Source of the DNA: WRGT01 sp942493035
Lineage (GTDB): Bacteria; Spirochaetota; UBA4802; UBA5550
DNA length: 64,000 nucleotides
NCBI GenBank assembly: GCA_942493035.1
Contig: OW818666.1
Coordinates: forward strand, 3,100,001 to 3,164,000
Reading direction: 5' to 3'
Positions 53,247-62,439 of this stretch are shown piece after piece; position 1 is the stretch's first letter, and every line of letters starts with the position of its first letter. The position numbers were made by a program, and so were the translations under genes. The notes beneath the pieces were generated by a model that worked only from the letters and a program-made list of their open reading frames with translations, did no database searches and had not been told where the DNA came from.

Positions 53247-53274
53247 TATCCCCGCCGCAACCGTGGCGCGGCGG
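53247..53274. repeat. second copy of the CCCCGCCGC palindrome
   Basis: Begins TATCCCCGCCGC like the copy at 53108. CCGCCGC (53252-53258) pairs with GCGGCGG (53268-53274) around a 9-base loop. The stem is less perfect than its neighbour, as expected for a diverged repeat copy. Confidence 0.6.
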
Positions 53275-53960
53275 AGAGCAATTTTTCCACCGGTTTTTGA
53301 ATAGTTACATGCTGCTATACATCACATTCACAACTATCACGTCAAACTGAAAATTAAGATACAACCGATCACGCTTCCTCAATTCAATTGTAATCGCAAC
53401 CGTTTATTTACAAATAGAATTTTCTCTATAAAATCAAAACAGTGTTTTCAGCAGCTTCATAAATAAAAATACAATCTGCAAATAGGGCAATCAATAATCA
53501 GCTTTAATTAAGTTATTATTACTTCTTTTAAGTTTTATTAAATAAATCTGATTGTTTTGATCAAAAGATATATCTCTTCAGCATAATTCTGCTGACTCCT
53601 GATGCAAATGATCAAAAGCATATGCTTTCTGCCCCTGTCGATCCAGGGACACTTCGAAGAGCGATTTTAACAACGTTTTATGAGCAATCCCCCATTTCAG
53701 ACGCAGTGCGAAACGCTGTGCCCCCAAAATAAACCGCCACCCCCTTTTGAGAAAAATTCAAAATAAAATTTAGATTGAAATTTTCGTGTAACTTTTTTTC
53801 ATGTAATTATTGATTTTAATCAGAGCTTTTCAATACTGTGTTTAAAAATACTTGACACTGAAGCCCTTAAAATGAGGCTTCATTCAATATTTTTTGTTTT
53901 AAAACTATTCTTAAAAATTCAGAATAATGAATAATGTTTCAATATAAGGACTAAAAATTT

Positions 53961-55484
53961 ATGGAAACTTTTACAATAGTCTTCTACCTTCTCGTGCTAT
54001 TTATGCTTTCAGTATATGGTGCAAACAGATACTATACAATTTATCTTTTTAAAAAGCACAGACACGACGTTATCACACCGCTTTCACAGTTTAAAAATCT
54101 GCCTAAAGTTACTATTCAGCTCCCTGTTTTTAACGAGAAGTATGTAGTTGAGCGCCTTATAGAATATGTATCTAAAATCAGATACCCGAAAGATCTTTTA
54201 GAAATTCAGCTCCTGGATGATTCAACTGACGAAACTCAGGAGATAGCAAAAAAGAAGTGTGACGAGAAAAGAAAAGAGGGATTCAACATCAATTACATTC
54301 ACAGAACAGATAGAACCGGATTTAAAGCTGGTGCCCTTGAAAACGGCTTGAAAATAACCGATGGTGAATTTATCGCTATTTTTGATGCAGACTTTCTTCC
54401 TCCAGAGGATTTTCTCGAAAAAACAGTGCACTACTTTACAGATGATAATATAGGTATGATCCAGGCTCGCTGGGATCACGTAAACCGAAGATACTCTCTC
54501 CTTACCGAGTGTCAGAGCATCCTGCTTGATGGTCATTTTATGATTGAACACACAGCCCGCAACCGTTCAGGACGTTTCTTTAATTTTAACGGAACTGCCG
54601 GCATATGGAGAAAAAATACAATTATAGATGCAGGCGGATGGCAGCACGACACCCTCACTGAGGATCTTGACCTGAGCTACAGAGCACAACTCAAAGGCTG
54701 GCAGTTTATATATCTACCTGATTTAACTGTTCCGGCAGAACTTCCAATTGAAATGACTGCTTTTAAATCTCAGCAGTTCAGATGGGCCAAAGGTTCAATC
54801 CAGACATTCCTGAAAATAAAAGGGACTGTTATGAAAGCCGACATTCCTCTTAAAGTCAAAATTGAAGCATTTTTTCATATCGGTGCTAACTTTGCTTACG
54901 CGCTTATGACTCTAATGACGCTTCTTATGCCGGTAATACTTATTATAAGATTCAATAATGGATACAAGAAGCTTTTTTACCTTGATATACCGATATTCAT
55001 CTGTGCTACACTCTCTGTATTCCTTTTCTACTTTTATACCGAATACGTAGTAATAAAAGAGACTTTAAGTGTAAAAAACCGGTCACTGGCCAAACCTCTG
55101 GCATTCCTTCCATTTGTAGTTGCTATCGGTATCGGGCTCTGTATCAATAATACAAAAGCTGTAATAGAAGCTCTTATGCGTAAACAGAGCCCTTTTAACA
55201 GAACTCCAAAATATAATGTATCCGACGGCGAGGATGCTTCAGTATCTGCCCGGGTAAAGAATGTTCTCGGAAATGTATATACAACAAGAAACATAGATGC
55301 AGTTTCAATTATTGAACTTCTTCTGGCAGTTTATATGACATATGCTGTTTATTTTACTTATACAAATGATCTATATCTCTCTCTTCCTCTGATTTTACTT
55401 TTCCAGCTGGGATTTTTCTATACATCATTATTGAGTATTGTACACACGCCATTAACCATTTTTTTCAGTAAAAACAGTAAATAA
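53961..55484 (+). CDS. membrane processive glycosyltransferase, family 2 (cellulose-synthase-like)
   Basis: 507 residues. One N-terminal span is followed by a cytoplasmic GT2 domain: VTIQLPVFNEKYVVERLIEY, the DxD motif in IAIFDADFLPPEDF, the TED motif in LTEDLDLSYRAQLKGWQ and the product-binding QQFRW. At least four C-terminal spans follow, as in CesA/CslA enzymes that build and export a beta-glycan. No PilZ domain or partner genes lie nearby, so the product and its regulation are unknown. A mannan or glucan synthase is a reasonable guess. Confidence 0.9.
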   Translation: METFTIVFYLLVLFMLSVYGANRYYTIYLFKKHRHDVITPLSQFKNLPKVTIQLPVFNEKYVVERLIEYVSKIRYPKDLLEIQLLDDSTDETQEIAKKKCDEKRKEGFNINYIHRTDRTGFKAGALENGLKITDGEFIAIFDADFLPPEDFLEKTVHYFTDDNIGMIQARWDHVNRRYSLLTECQSILLDGHFMIEHTARNRSGRFFNFNGTAGIWRKNTIIDAGGWQHDTLTEDLDLSYRAQLKGWQFIYLPDLTVPAELPIEMTAFKSQQFRWAKGSIQTFLKIKGTVMKADIPLKVKIEAFFHIGANFAYALMTLMTLLMPVILIIRFNNGYKKLFYLDIPIFICATLSVFLFYFYTEYVVIKETLSVKNRSLAKPLAFLPFVVAIGIGLCINNTKAVIEALMRKQSPFNRTPKYNVSDGEDASVSARVKNVLGNVYTTRNIDAVSIIELLLAVYMTYAVYFTYTNDLYLSLPLILLFQLGFFYTSLLSIVHTPLTIFFSKNSK

Positions 55485-55660
55485 GTAATAGTTCCCAAAA
55501 ACTCTGTTTCCGGGACCGCAGGGAGCCCTGCGGGGCTTATAAAGGGGCTACCGCCCGAGCGAACACGACGTTCGCCTGCCAGCACCGACAGGAAGTCGAA
55601 AAAAAGCTGGCCTTTGCCCTGTAAAGATTGAGTTAATAGAATTGCACTTATATATATAGA
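55485..55660. repeat. GC-rich intergenic element with tandem hairpins
   Basis: Between the glycosyltransferase stop and its terminator lies a GC-rich stretch with CCGCAGGG / CCCTGCGG (55516-55533) and GCGAAC / GTTCGC (55559-55575). A short GACAGGAAGTC motif near 55588 recurs inverted near 62214-62225. It resembles the other GC-rich islets in this window. Confidence 0.5.
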
Positions 55661-55665
55661 AATAG

Positions 55666-55695
55666 AAAAGCACCGTTAAAAACGGTGCTTTTTTT
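55666..55695. terminator. bidirectional terminator between glycosyltransferase and response regulator genes
   Basis: A 12-bp stem AAAAGCACCGTT / AACGGTGCTTTT with a 3-base loop is flanked by A and T runs. It serves the convergent genes on both sides. Confidence 0.92.
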
Positions 55696-55717
55696 ATAAT
55701 TCTCTATAATGACGATG

Positions 55718-56071
55718 CTAACTGAAAAATAATTTTAACCTGTTATCTAAATCCGACATTGTATATGGTTTCTGAATAAATGCTGCATCACAACCTGCAC
55801 CAGCCATGTCCTGCCTGTAGCCCGATGTGAGAAGAAATTTAACATCCGGACTGATTTTTTTCATTTCAGTAAAGAGTTCTATTCCGGTAATATCCGGAAG
55901 AGTCATATCCAGAATAACTAACGCAATCCTGGAATGATCAGCTCGATATATCTCCAGTCCTTCAGTACCTGTACCTGCTGAAATAACATCGAATCCCAAC
56001 TCCTCAAGTATTTCACCTGTGGTCATTCTAATGATCTCTTCATCATCAACCAGCAGTACAAGTTTTTTCAT
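55718..56071 (-). CDS. single-domain response regulator (receiver only)
   Basis: 117 residues, just a CheY-like receiver: acidic pair in VLLVDDEE, phospho-acceptor Asp55 in LVILDMTLPD, LLTSGY and Lys in FIQKPY. I chose ATG 56071 because a GGAGG lies 9 bases upstream; a longer frame to 56146 adds 25 residues without a ribosome site. With no output domain it must act by binding a partner or passing phosphate. The receiver of the hybrid kinase at 50.7 kb is similar in its QKP[FY] and TSG motifs. Confidence 0.93.
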   Translation of the reverse strand: MKKLVLLVDDEEIIRMTTGEILEELGFDVISAGTGTEGLEIYRADHSRIALVILDMTLPDITGIELFTEMKKISPDVKFLLTSGYRQDMAGAGCDAAFIQKPYTMSDLDNRLKLFFS

Positions 56072-56245
56072 GAAATAAAACCTCCGGAGATATATATCCG
56101 CAACCTGTAAATTTATTATAACATATTGTAAAGGAAAAGAAAACATTTAATTTTATTTAAATTTGTCTTCGACCCGCCATGATACAGCGGAGATTGATAT
56201 TACCGGCTTATGAGCAGTTGCACTAATTTAATCCATATGAAATAA

Positions 56246-56276
56246 CAAAAAATCCCGCCATAAGCGGAATTTTTTG
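56246..56276 (-). terminator. terminator of the SpiroCoCo gene
   Basis: On the minus strand AATTCCGC pairs with GCGGGATT (one wobble) around a short loop and is followed by a run of T. It lies about 35 bases after the stop codon. Confidence 0.85.
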
Positions 56277-56309
56277 TTCATCTTTGTTCAAATTCTGTGT
56301 AAAAATATT

Positions 56310-58457
56310 CTATAGTAATGTTGTATTAATAATAAATCTGACTGAATTTTCATCAACCATAAGCTTCTTCGAAATAGCTTCAGGATCCCAGCCTTTATTC
56401 GAAAGCTCCCGTACAGTTTTTACAATATTATCGCTTAGATTTTTACCAGGCATAGTCTTAATATCCCCTTTCACCTGCTTTAAAATGGGATTATTGTTAT
56501 CAACCGCCTGTATAAAATCTGAAAACTCTCTCATTTTCATATCTGTCTGATGGAACATGTCCTGAAGTCTATTGTCTGTAAGATCAATCTCCTTCCTGAT
56601 AGTCTCAACTTTGCCGAACATGGCATGAATCTGCTTAACACGCTCCTCCATGTGATCTGAAAGACCATCAAGTTCATTAAGCCTGTCACGAAGATCACGG
56701 ATATCATTCTCTTTAGTCTTGAGTATAAGAGTCTCCTCCTCAACACGTTTGAGATGGCTGCCAATCTTCTCTATACGCTTATCAGAACGGTCCACAACCT
56801 TCTCAAAGGCCTGCAGCCGGCTGTCTATAGTCTGGATAATAATATCCGATTTATTCACTGAATCGAGGTTACGTGAGATGATATCCTCATACTGGTGTAG
56901 TTCGTTTATACGCTTTTCAACAGCGGAATAGGTTTCGGAAAGAGCATCAATTCTTGAGTTGACAGCATCAACACGCGAGACGCTTTCAAGGAGTTTATCG
57001 GACTTATTAACAACGAGATCGTTAACCTCCATGAGATTCCGTACTTCACTTTCAATATCAGCAAGCTTCTCTTTCTTCGCATAATATGTCCGGATCTCTT
57101 TGTCTGCGGCTTTTTTGAGCTCTTTAATCTGATCAATATCAGCAACGAATTTTTCAAGATCTTTAGATTCCTTCTGCGCATCTTCAAGAACACGGTGGAG
57201 CTGAGCAACAGCCTCGTTGACTTTCTTCATAAGCTGATCTGTTTTTCCGAAAATATCATTATTCTGTTCGTAACGTACAATCTCGCTTCTGATCTCGCCA
57301 AGACGCCCTTCAAGATCGCTGAAGCTCTTCTGGAGTATATCATTCTGATCGGCAGCTCTCCTTCCGAAGCTCGCCTCTTCATCCTTCAATCTTCCGAGCA
57401 TTGTATTAAGTCTTAATTCAATTGACTGATAATCTGAATCGATGCTGTTGATCTTCTCTTCCGCTGTATCGATAATTCTGTTTTCCAGTTCAACAAATCT
57501 GTCTTCAAAATCCTCAATTCTCTTTCTTATACCCTCAGCTTCCCGTCTGGCAGCCTGAACAATTTCATCTTTCTTGGAAACCGCATGAATACTTAAGTTA
57601 TCAAGCTCGGTCCTTACTTTATCTACTTCATTTTCGAATGTGCTTACAAGTTTCCCTTTCGATTCTTCAATATTAGTTTCAACATTCTTTATTTTCAGCG
57701 TGAGTTTATCTATGTTATCATTAACCTCTGATTTAAGATCTCTCGATTTCTGGGCAAACTGGTCAAAGAAAGTGTTCTCCATAGCGGAAAATGTATCTTT
57801 CATCGCTGCAATCTGAGTATTAAGCGCGTCAGCACTCTCAACATTTCTGATTAGAGGGGCAATTTTAATCTTAAAGTTTTCAAGAAGCATATCTCCGGTT
57901 TCAGAAACTCTACCTTCAAGTTCACCCTTGAGACTGTCTGTCTGCATATAAAATGATTCTGAAATTTCGCGCGATCTCTCTCTCAGCTTGTCTTCAAAAT
58001 TCCCGGCCATATGAGTAAGCTGCCCATTGAGATTATCCACATTTTCAGAGAGAAAAGTCACCTTCTTAGCTATATCTGTAAAGTTGTCCTTTGCCTGAGC
58101 AATAAACTGAATCTGCTTATTAACATCTTTTGCAGCAGATGAAATTATCTTTATGTCCTCTTCAACTCTCTTTAAATTGGTTTTCTCCACATCAAGACCC
58201 TGGAGTCTGTTTTCAATCTCCCTGATAGATTCAGACATGTTTTTAGCCAGAGCACCGGATTTTTTGATGAGAATATCAATTTCAATAGTCGCATCCTGAA
58301 ATTTACGGCTCTCCTTTTCAGTCATTTTCTTGAAATCATCAAAAACCTTTGATGAATAACGGCGGAGTTTAGCCATTTTAAGGTTAGCCCTGTCAAATCT
58401 CCGGAAGAGAACAAGCATTAAAAAACATGCTCCAAGTGTTATTATGTTTAGTATCAT
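56310..58457 (-). CDS. SpiroCoCo-type membrane-anchored coiled-coil protein
   Basis: 715 residues: one N-terminal span (about 2-18, LNIITLGACFLMLVLF), then an almost continuous coiled coil with heptads of Glu, Lys, Asp, Ile and Leu up to about residue 650. A small C-terminal segment (VKTVRELSNKGWDPEAISKK, then VRFIINTTLL) looks like a helix-turn-helix-type ending. The architecture fits the spirochaete-restricted SpiroCoCo family, whose role is unknown to me; a scaffold at the inner membrane is plausible. An AAGGA ribosome site precedes ATG 58457. A terminator follows. Confidence 0.82.
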   Translation of the reverse strand: MILNIITLGACFLMLVLFRRFDRANLKMAKLRRYSSKVFDDFKKMTEKESRKFQDATIEIDILIKKSGALAKNMSESIREIENRLQGLDVEKTNLKRVEEDIKIISSAAKDVNKQIQFIAQAKDNFTDIAKKVTFLSENVDNLNGQLTHMAGNFEDKLRERSREISESFYMQTDSLKGELEGRVSETGDMLLENFKIKIAPLIRNVESADALNTQIAAMKDTFSAMENTFFDQFAQKSRDLKSEVNDNIDKLTLKIKNVETNIEESKGKLVSTFENEVDKVRTELDNLSIHAVSKKDEIVQAARREAEGIRKRIEDFEDRFVELENRIIDTAEEKINSIDSDYQSIELRLNTMLGRLKDEEASFGRRAADQNDILQKSFSDLEGRLGEIRSEIVRYEQNNDIFGKTDQLMKKVNEAVAQLHRVLEDAQKESKDLEKFVADIDQIKELKKAADKEIRTYYAKKEKLADIESEVRNLMEVNDLVVNKSDKLLESVSRVDAVNSRIDALSETYSAVEKRINELHQYEDIISRNLDSVNKSDIIIQTIDSRLQAFEKVVDRSDKRIEKIGSHLKRVEEETLILKTKENDIRDLRDRLNELDGLSDHMEERVKQIHAMFGKVETIRKEIDLTDNRLQDMFHQTDMKMREFSDFIQAVDNNNPILKQVKGDIKTMPGKNLSDNIVKTVRELSNKGWDPEAISKKLMVDENSVRFIINTTLL

Positions 58458-58970
58458 CGCGTGATCCTTAAAGAAGATGTTTATTTTTATGACTTAGATT
58501 GCCGGGCACGGAGAAAAATTTCTCATCGTAAGCGCCCTTCCGGAAGATTATGCAGGATATTACCCCTTATAAATCCGGATTAAATTGCAAACCTGCATCA
58601 GACATATGAAATACTGCCCGATTAAGGCTTATCAGCTCTTAAATTAAATTATAGTATGACATAATATTTTATCTAAAAAGATAAGAAAATGTCAATAAAA
58701 TTTTATGTCTCATTAATTATAAAAAAATAGTAGGATGTACTAAGCTGTTTCTAATCACAGCTGGTAGCAAAATCACTATCAGACAAGATTCGTCCACAGA
58801 ATAGACAGTATACCGCTGGTTTTTAAGAGTACGACAAGTTATTAAAAAATTTTAATCTTGAAAAAGAATAGTATTCAAATCAAATTGTTTCAGATTGCTT
58901 AAAAATCACCTTAGAATATTTATTAATCCTTCAAAATTAGTTTTTACTATAAATTATTATAAAGAGATAA
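58458..58970. other. divergent intergenic region, no gene
   Basis: About 510 bases between two divergent genes. It is AT-rich with a mildly GC-rich patch at 58500-58560. I found no hairpin with a U-run, no RNA gene and no open frame of note. The last 40 bases (TATAAATTATTATAAAG) may hold the -10 of the gene at 58971, without a clear -35. Confidence 0.35.
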
Positions 58971-60245
58971 ATGCTTATGAAATTTTTTCGTGTGACCATC
59001 GTTATGTTCTGTATTTTCAATAAAGGAAACCTATTCCCGGCATCTTACGAAGCCTCAACACTGTACAACTCCGTATCCCGGGCAGAAACCGTGCAGGATA
59101 TCTATTTAAAAAGATGGGCAGAAAATCAGGACAAAAATTTTTATTTCGATCTAAACTCAAAATTCAATCACATTGACAATCTTAGCATAAATACCTATAA
59201 CTTTGATACAAACAAATATACAACCACCGACATGGATCTTGTAAGAACATATGGTAGTCTCACTATCGCCATCCCTCTAAATGGCTTCAAAAAATCCCCC
59301 GAAGAAGAAGATTTTATTATAGCACTTGATACTGCAGGTTTTCATTATGGAATAACAAGGGAGATACACCTTCAGGGTCAAGGTGTAGCGGGGAATGTTA
59401 CCGATTATAAATTTTCTCAATTCTTTGATGATATATATGCAATGTCGATCTTATGGAGACCATATCTGATATTCCACGGGGGCATGATAGTCAGTAATGA
59501 ATACATTCCCGGCGAGGATGGCACTCTTGAATACACATCTCCTGAAAAATCTTCCAAAAGAAGCTTTTTCAGTCTTGATCTTTACAACCTGCTGACACTG
59601 GAAATGAACATAAACAGGAGCATACCTGAATCTTTTAAATCTAAAATCAATCTGAATTCTCTCTCAGGTTATTACCCTGGAAGTTCAAACATATATATTC
59701 CGCTAATTTCCGTAGAGTATGAATATAAAACAGCATATAACGACAAAATATATGATCCTGTCTGGAGCGGGACCGCAGAAGGAAAGAGCAGTATTTCAGA
59801 TTTCAATAAAAGTTCTGCAAGGATTAATCTACTCTCCACATCTATTGTCCAAAGATTTACCGGAAGATATTCAATTGATGTCTTTTATTCAGCACAGTAT
59901 ATTGACAATACAATTTATGCAAAAACAGATCTTAAAAAAATATCACCACCGCTTACAAAAGAATGGTCAATAAAACTTAATTATGATCCGACCAACCTGC
60001 CATATGGCTTCAGATCACATGGATATTTAGGCTTCAGCTCCTACTGGGATCCAGCGATATCGATGCAGCGCGATGATCATGATAAAGGCAATAGATTATA
60101 CGGCTGGATAGTAGGGTATAAATTTGATCTTAAGTATTTAGGTGGTGAACTGAAAATTGTTAAAAACTATTCGGCCGATATTAAGACGCTGATTGAAGCA
60201 GCTGACAAATATACATACGAATTCAGTTTTTTTGTAAGAATATAA
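58971..60245 (+). CDS. unknown exported, possibly outer-membrane protein, 424 aa
   Basis: No family is recognised. The N-terminus has a hydrophobic export signal (MKFFRVTIVMFCIFNKGNLF). The mature sequence alternates polar and aromatic residues, with many Tyr, Ser, Asn and Asp, like beta strands, and ends FSFFVRI with aromatic residues near the C-terminus, as barrels often do. The start could be 58971 or the Met two codons on. It overlaps the next lipoprotein gene by one base (TAATG), so the two form a unit. Confidence 0.6.
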   Translation: MLMKFFRVTIVMFCIFNKGNLFPASYEASTLYNSVSRAETVQDIYLKRWAENQDKNFYFDLNSKFNHIDNLSINTYNFDTNKYTTTDMDLVRTYGSLTIAIPLNGFKKSPEEEDFIIALDTAGFHYGITREIHLQGQGVAGNVTDYKFSQFFDDIYAMSILWRPYLIFHGGMIVSNEYIPGEDGTLEYTSPEKSSKRSFFSLDLYNLLTLEMNINRSIPESFKSKINLNSLSGYYPGSSNIYIPLISVEYEYKTAYNDKIYDPVWSGTAEGKSSISDFNKSSARINLLSTSIVQRFTGRYSIDVFYSAQYIDNTIYAKTDLKKISPPLTKEWSIKLNYDPTNLPYGFRSHGYLGFSSYWDPAISMQRDDHDKGNRLYGWIVGYKFDLKYLGGELKIVKNYSADIKTLIEAADKYTYEFSFFVRI

Positions 60246-60256
60246 TGAGGTTTAAA

Positions 60257-60643
60257 ATGATAAACATAAAAAATATAATTTTTTCGTCAATACTTGCTTT
60301 ATTATTTACTGGATGTTCATATGTAACAAATGAAACGGAAGAATATTTTAATGATAAATCCTCATTTTCAGGGACCGCCACTTTTGACGGAAATTTTGTA
60401 AAACTGGAGTGGAAAGAGATAGATGATAAATTTCAGTACCAGATTTTCAAGACAACGGAACCAAATGACGAATTCTCTGATTATAAATATATAGATAGCA
60501 CATTTCTCGAGACCTATTCTGAAATGATTCCACCTTCGGTTACCGGAGTATTTTATTACAGAATAGCTGCTGTAATTAGAAGCGATAACGGTGTTCTCGA
60601 GTTTGATAAAGTCAGCGGGCCAATCAGAGTCGAAATTGACTGA
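60257..60643 (+). CDS. small lipoprotein with FN3-like domain
   Basis: About 128 residues. The signal peptide ends in lipobox LFTGC (NIIFSSILALLFTGCS). The mature part resembles one fibronectin type III module: FVKLEWKEIDDKFQYQIFKT, then VFYYRIAAVIRSDNG. I prefer ATG 60257, because GAGG lies six bases before it; ATG 60245 overlaps the upstream stop as TAATG. It probably works with the outer-membrane-like protein encoded just before it. Confidence 0.7.
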   Translation: MINIKNIIFSSILALLFTGCSYVTNETEEYFNDKSSFSGTATFDGNFVKLEWKEIDDKFQYQIFKTTEPNDEFSDYKYIDSTFLETYSEMIPPSVTGVFYYRIAAVIRSDNGVLEFDKVSGPIRVEID

Positions 60644-60648
60644 GTTCC

Positions 60649-62091
60649 TTACCGTATGGCACGGAATATTAAAACAGTTCTACCTACTGTTATCTCATCC
60701 CAGTCGTGGAGGAGTTTGGGGCGGAGGAGTTTACGCCCGTTAAGCAGAGTTCCGCAATCCGAAATAAGATCGTAGAGATAATATCCTCCGTCTATCCTTC
60801 TTATTCTCGAATGCTTATCTGAAACGAGAGCATCTTCCACCTGAATGGAATTGTCTGCTCCGGAACCTATTGTCACTTCACTTTTAATCATCTGAAACTT
60901 TTCGCCGGAACCATGATCATCCTTCTGCTGAAGCCAAACCTGGGAATACATCACATCGGGGACTTCTTTCGGAGCATTTTCGTCAAAAGGCTCATGGCGC
61001 TGCAGATCATCAATAGATACTTCGCCGGTATAAATGCCCGGATCGAATCCATCATCAACCTTCTCTTCACGGATTTTAATATACTTTTCTCTGCTCCGCT
61101 TAAAGAAGACTACAAGAAGACCGAAAAGAACAACCATAAGAAGAATCACAAGAACAGAGAGAATAATGTAGGTCCCGTCAGGAAAATCTATCTTAAAAAA
61201 ATCACGATCTGCTGTGAACTCAGCAGTATCACGATCTTTCAGTTCGCCGTACTTCAAACGCACTTCAAGAATGTGGCGGTTATTGTCTCTTTTGACAATT
61301 GACTGATAATAAATCTCGTAAATATTTTTTATGCGGGAGAGTATAACTTTATAGATTCCAGTAATACTTTTTTCCCCGCATGATATGAGTGATCCGCCGG
61401 TAAGTTTTGCTATGCGGCTAAGAGGGGCTGCGTTTTTACATGCTGATGATGTGATAAAGTAAACAGGAACAGCGGTTTCTTTCCCGAATTTGATTATATC
61501 ATCATTTGAAAGACTGCTCCCTTCATCTTTCCCGTCGGTAAACACAACAACACCCTTTCTTGCACTTTTGACACGGGAGAGAAATTCAATTGAGTCATAT
61601 ATTGCATCAAACATCACAGTATTTGAGCCGTGTCGTTCAACACTTTTAATACTGTTTACAATTTCCATTTTGTTAGATGAGAAATTGTTCAGCAATTTAA
61701 TCTTATCATTAAATCTGAGAACAGCAATTCTATCGTTTACACCGGCAGAATCAGCAATATCCGCTGCACTCTTCTTAATTTTGTCGAGATACTCTTTGCT
61801 TATACTTTTACTCGAATCTATTGCAAAAACCAGATAAAGAGAATCAGTCGCAGATGAGATATCCTTAACTTTTACATAATTTACTCTGTAGCCGTCTTCG
61901 TAAACAAGAATGTTCTCCTCGTCAAGGCCGTTGATCCCCCTGCTGTCCGGATCGACAACAGTAAGATTAAGCTTAATTCTGGGAAAATCTGTTTTTGCAT
62001 CTATGGAGTTTATATTAATAAACGGCCCTGCTGAAACAGGGATAACTGCGAGTAATATTGTTATTATAAATATCAGTTTTTTCATTTTCAT
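60649..62091 (-). CDS. VWA domain - membrane span - FHA domain protein
   Basis: 480 residues. A signal peptide (1 to about 21) precedes a von Willebrand A domain (about 84-270) with a complete DxSxS metal site (D92, S94, S96 in AIDSSKSIS) and VVVFTDGKDEG. One span lies near 310-332. A cytoplasmic FHA domain closes the protein (about 400-475: VTIGSGADNSIQVEDALVSD, then KHSRI and GTLLNGRKL). It could pass an outside protein-binding event to phosphothreonine partners inside. The architecture is odd but internally consistent; its ligands are unknown. Confidence 0.88.
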   Translation of the reverse strand: MKMKKLIFIITILLAVIPVSAGPFININSIDAKTDFPRIKLNLTVVDPDSRGINGLDEENILVYEDGYRVNYVKVKDISSATDSLYLVFAIDSSKSISKEYLDKIKKSAADIADSAGVNDRIAVLRFNDKIKLLNNFSSNKMEIVNSIKSVERHGSNTVMFDAIYDSIEFLSRVKSARKGVVVFTDGKDEGSSLSNDDIIKFGKETAVPVYFITSSACKNAAPLSRIAKLTGGSLISCGEKSITGIYKVILSRIKNIYEIYYQSIVKRDNNRHILEVRLKYGELKDRDTAEFTADRDFFKIDFPDGTYIILSVLVILLMVVLFGLLVVFFKRSREKYIKIREEKVDDGFDPGIYTGEVSIDDLQRHEPFDENAPKEVPDVMYSQVWLQQKDDHGSGEKFQMIKSEVTIGSGADNSIQVEDALVSDKHSRIRRIDGGYYLYDLISDCGTLLNGRKLLRPKLLHDWDEITVGRTVLIFRAIR

Positions 62092-62318
62092 TTTCTGCCG
62101 GAACAGGATTATCTTATTTAATATCGGCAGAACCGGTGATTATAATATAATAATTTTTGCGGGGGAAAACCATCCCCCCTCTGTCACTGAAGCGACATCA
62201 GTCGGCGCTTTTTGGACTTCCTGTCCGCGCCCGACACAGAGCGGTCACGATGACCGCCTGCGGGCAGACGACACGATGTCGTAATCTTGTCCGCCAAACA
62301 TCGTGTTTGTAGTCCCCC
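62092..62318. repeat. GC-rich hairpin patchwork left of the insertion sequence
   Basis: About 170 bases hold several inverted repeats: GGGGGA / TCCCCC (62161-62178), GCGGTCA / TGACCGC (62241-62257) and ACACGATG / CATCGTGT (62271-62306). Composition is far from that of the genes. It looks like a mosaic of dispersed intergenic repeats, interrupted by the insertion sequence. Confidence 0.6.
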
Positions 62319-62328
62319 TTGATGAGAA
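62319..62328. repeat. left target-site duplication of the insertion sequence
   Basis: TTGATGAGAA, identical to 63832-63841 on the other side of the element. Confidence 0.95.
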
Positions 62329-62335
62329 CTAATCA

Positions 62336-62372
62336 TTACCCACATTTCTAAGTTTTTTAGAGATGTGGGTAA
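62336..62372 (+). promoter_or_regulatory. protective hairpin inside the left end of the insertion sequence
   Basis: TTACCCACAT of the left terminal repeat is mirrored by ATGTGGGTAA (62363-62372), with a smaller TCTAA / TTAGA stem inside. RNA entering from outside would fold here upstream of the transposase start. Several insertion sequences use such structures to silence read-through expression; that role here is inferred. Confidence 0.6.
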
Positions 62373-62439
62373 AAAAGTTATATTAATTTAAATATCTGTG
62401 CTAATTTATGGTTGGATTAATCTTCAGGAAGAATAATCC

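Larger units (their letters stand above)
52948..53960. other. 1-kb intergenic region with GC-rich palindromes and no clear gene
   Basis: Mostly AT-rich. Two GC-rich palindromes of one family (53108-53136 and 53248-53274) are annotated separately. A start-less 66-codon open frame (53532-53732) is noted as a possible relic. A TTGACA (53852-53857) is followed by the inverted repeat TGAAGCC / GGCTTCA (53859-53882), a possible operator for the glycosyltransferase gene, but no good -10 was found. Confidence 0.45.

Noticed and set aside
53640..53740. tRNA or other structured RNA in the GC-richer part of the 53 kb gap
   Set aside because: I could not build an acceptor stem, T arm or any long stable fold there.
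56072..56146. N-terminal extension of the receiver protein to 142 residues
   Set aside because: The extension would encode a hydrophobic stretch across the GGAGG ribosome site; the ATG at 56071 gives the canonical receiver start.
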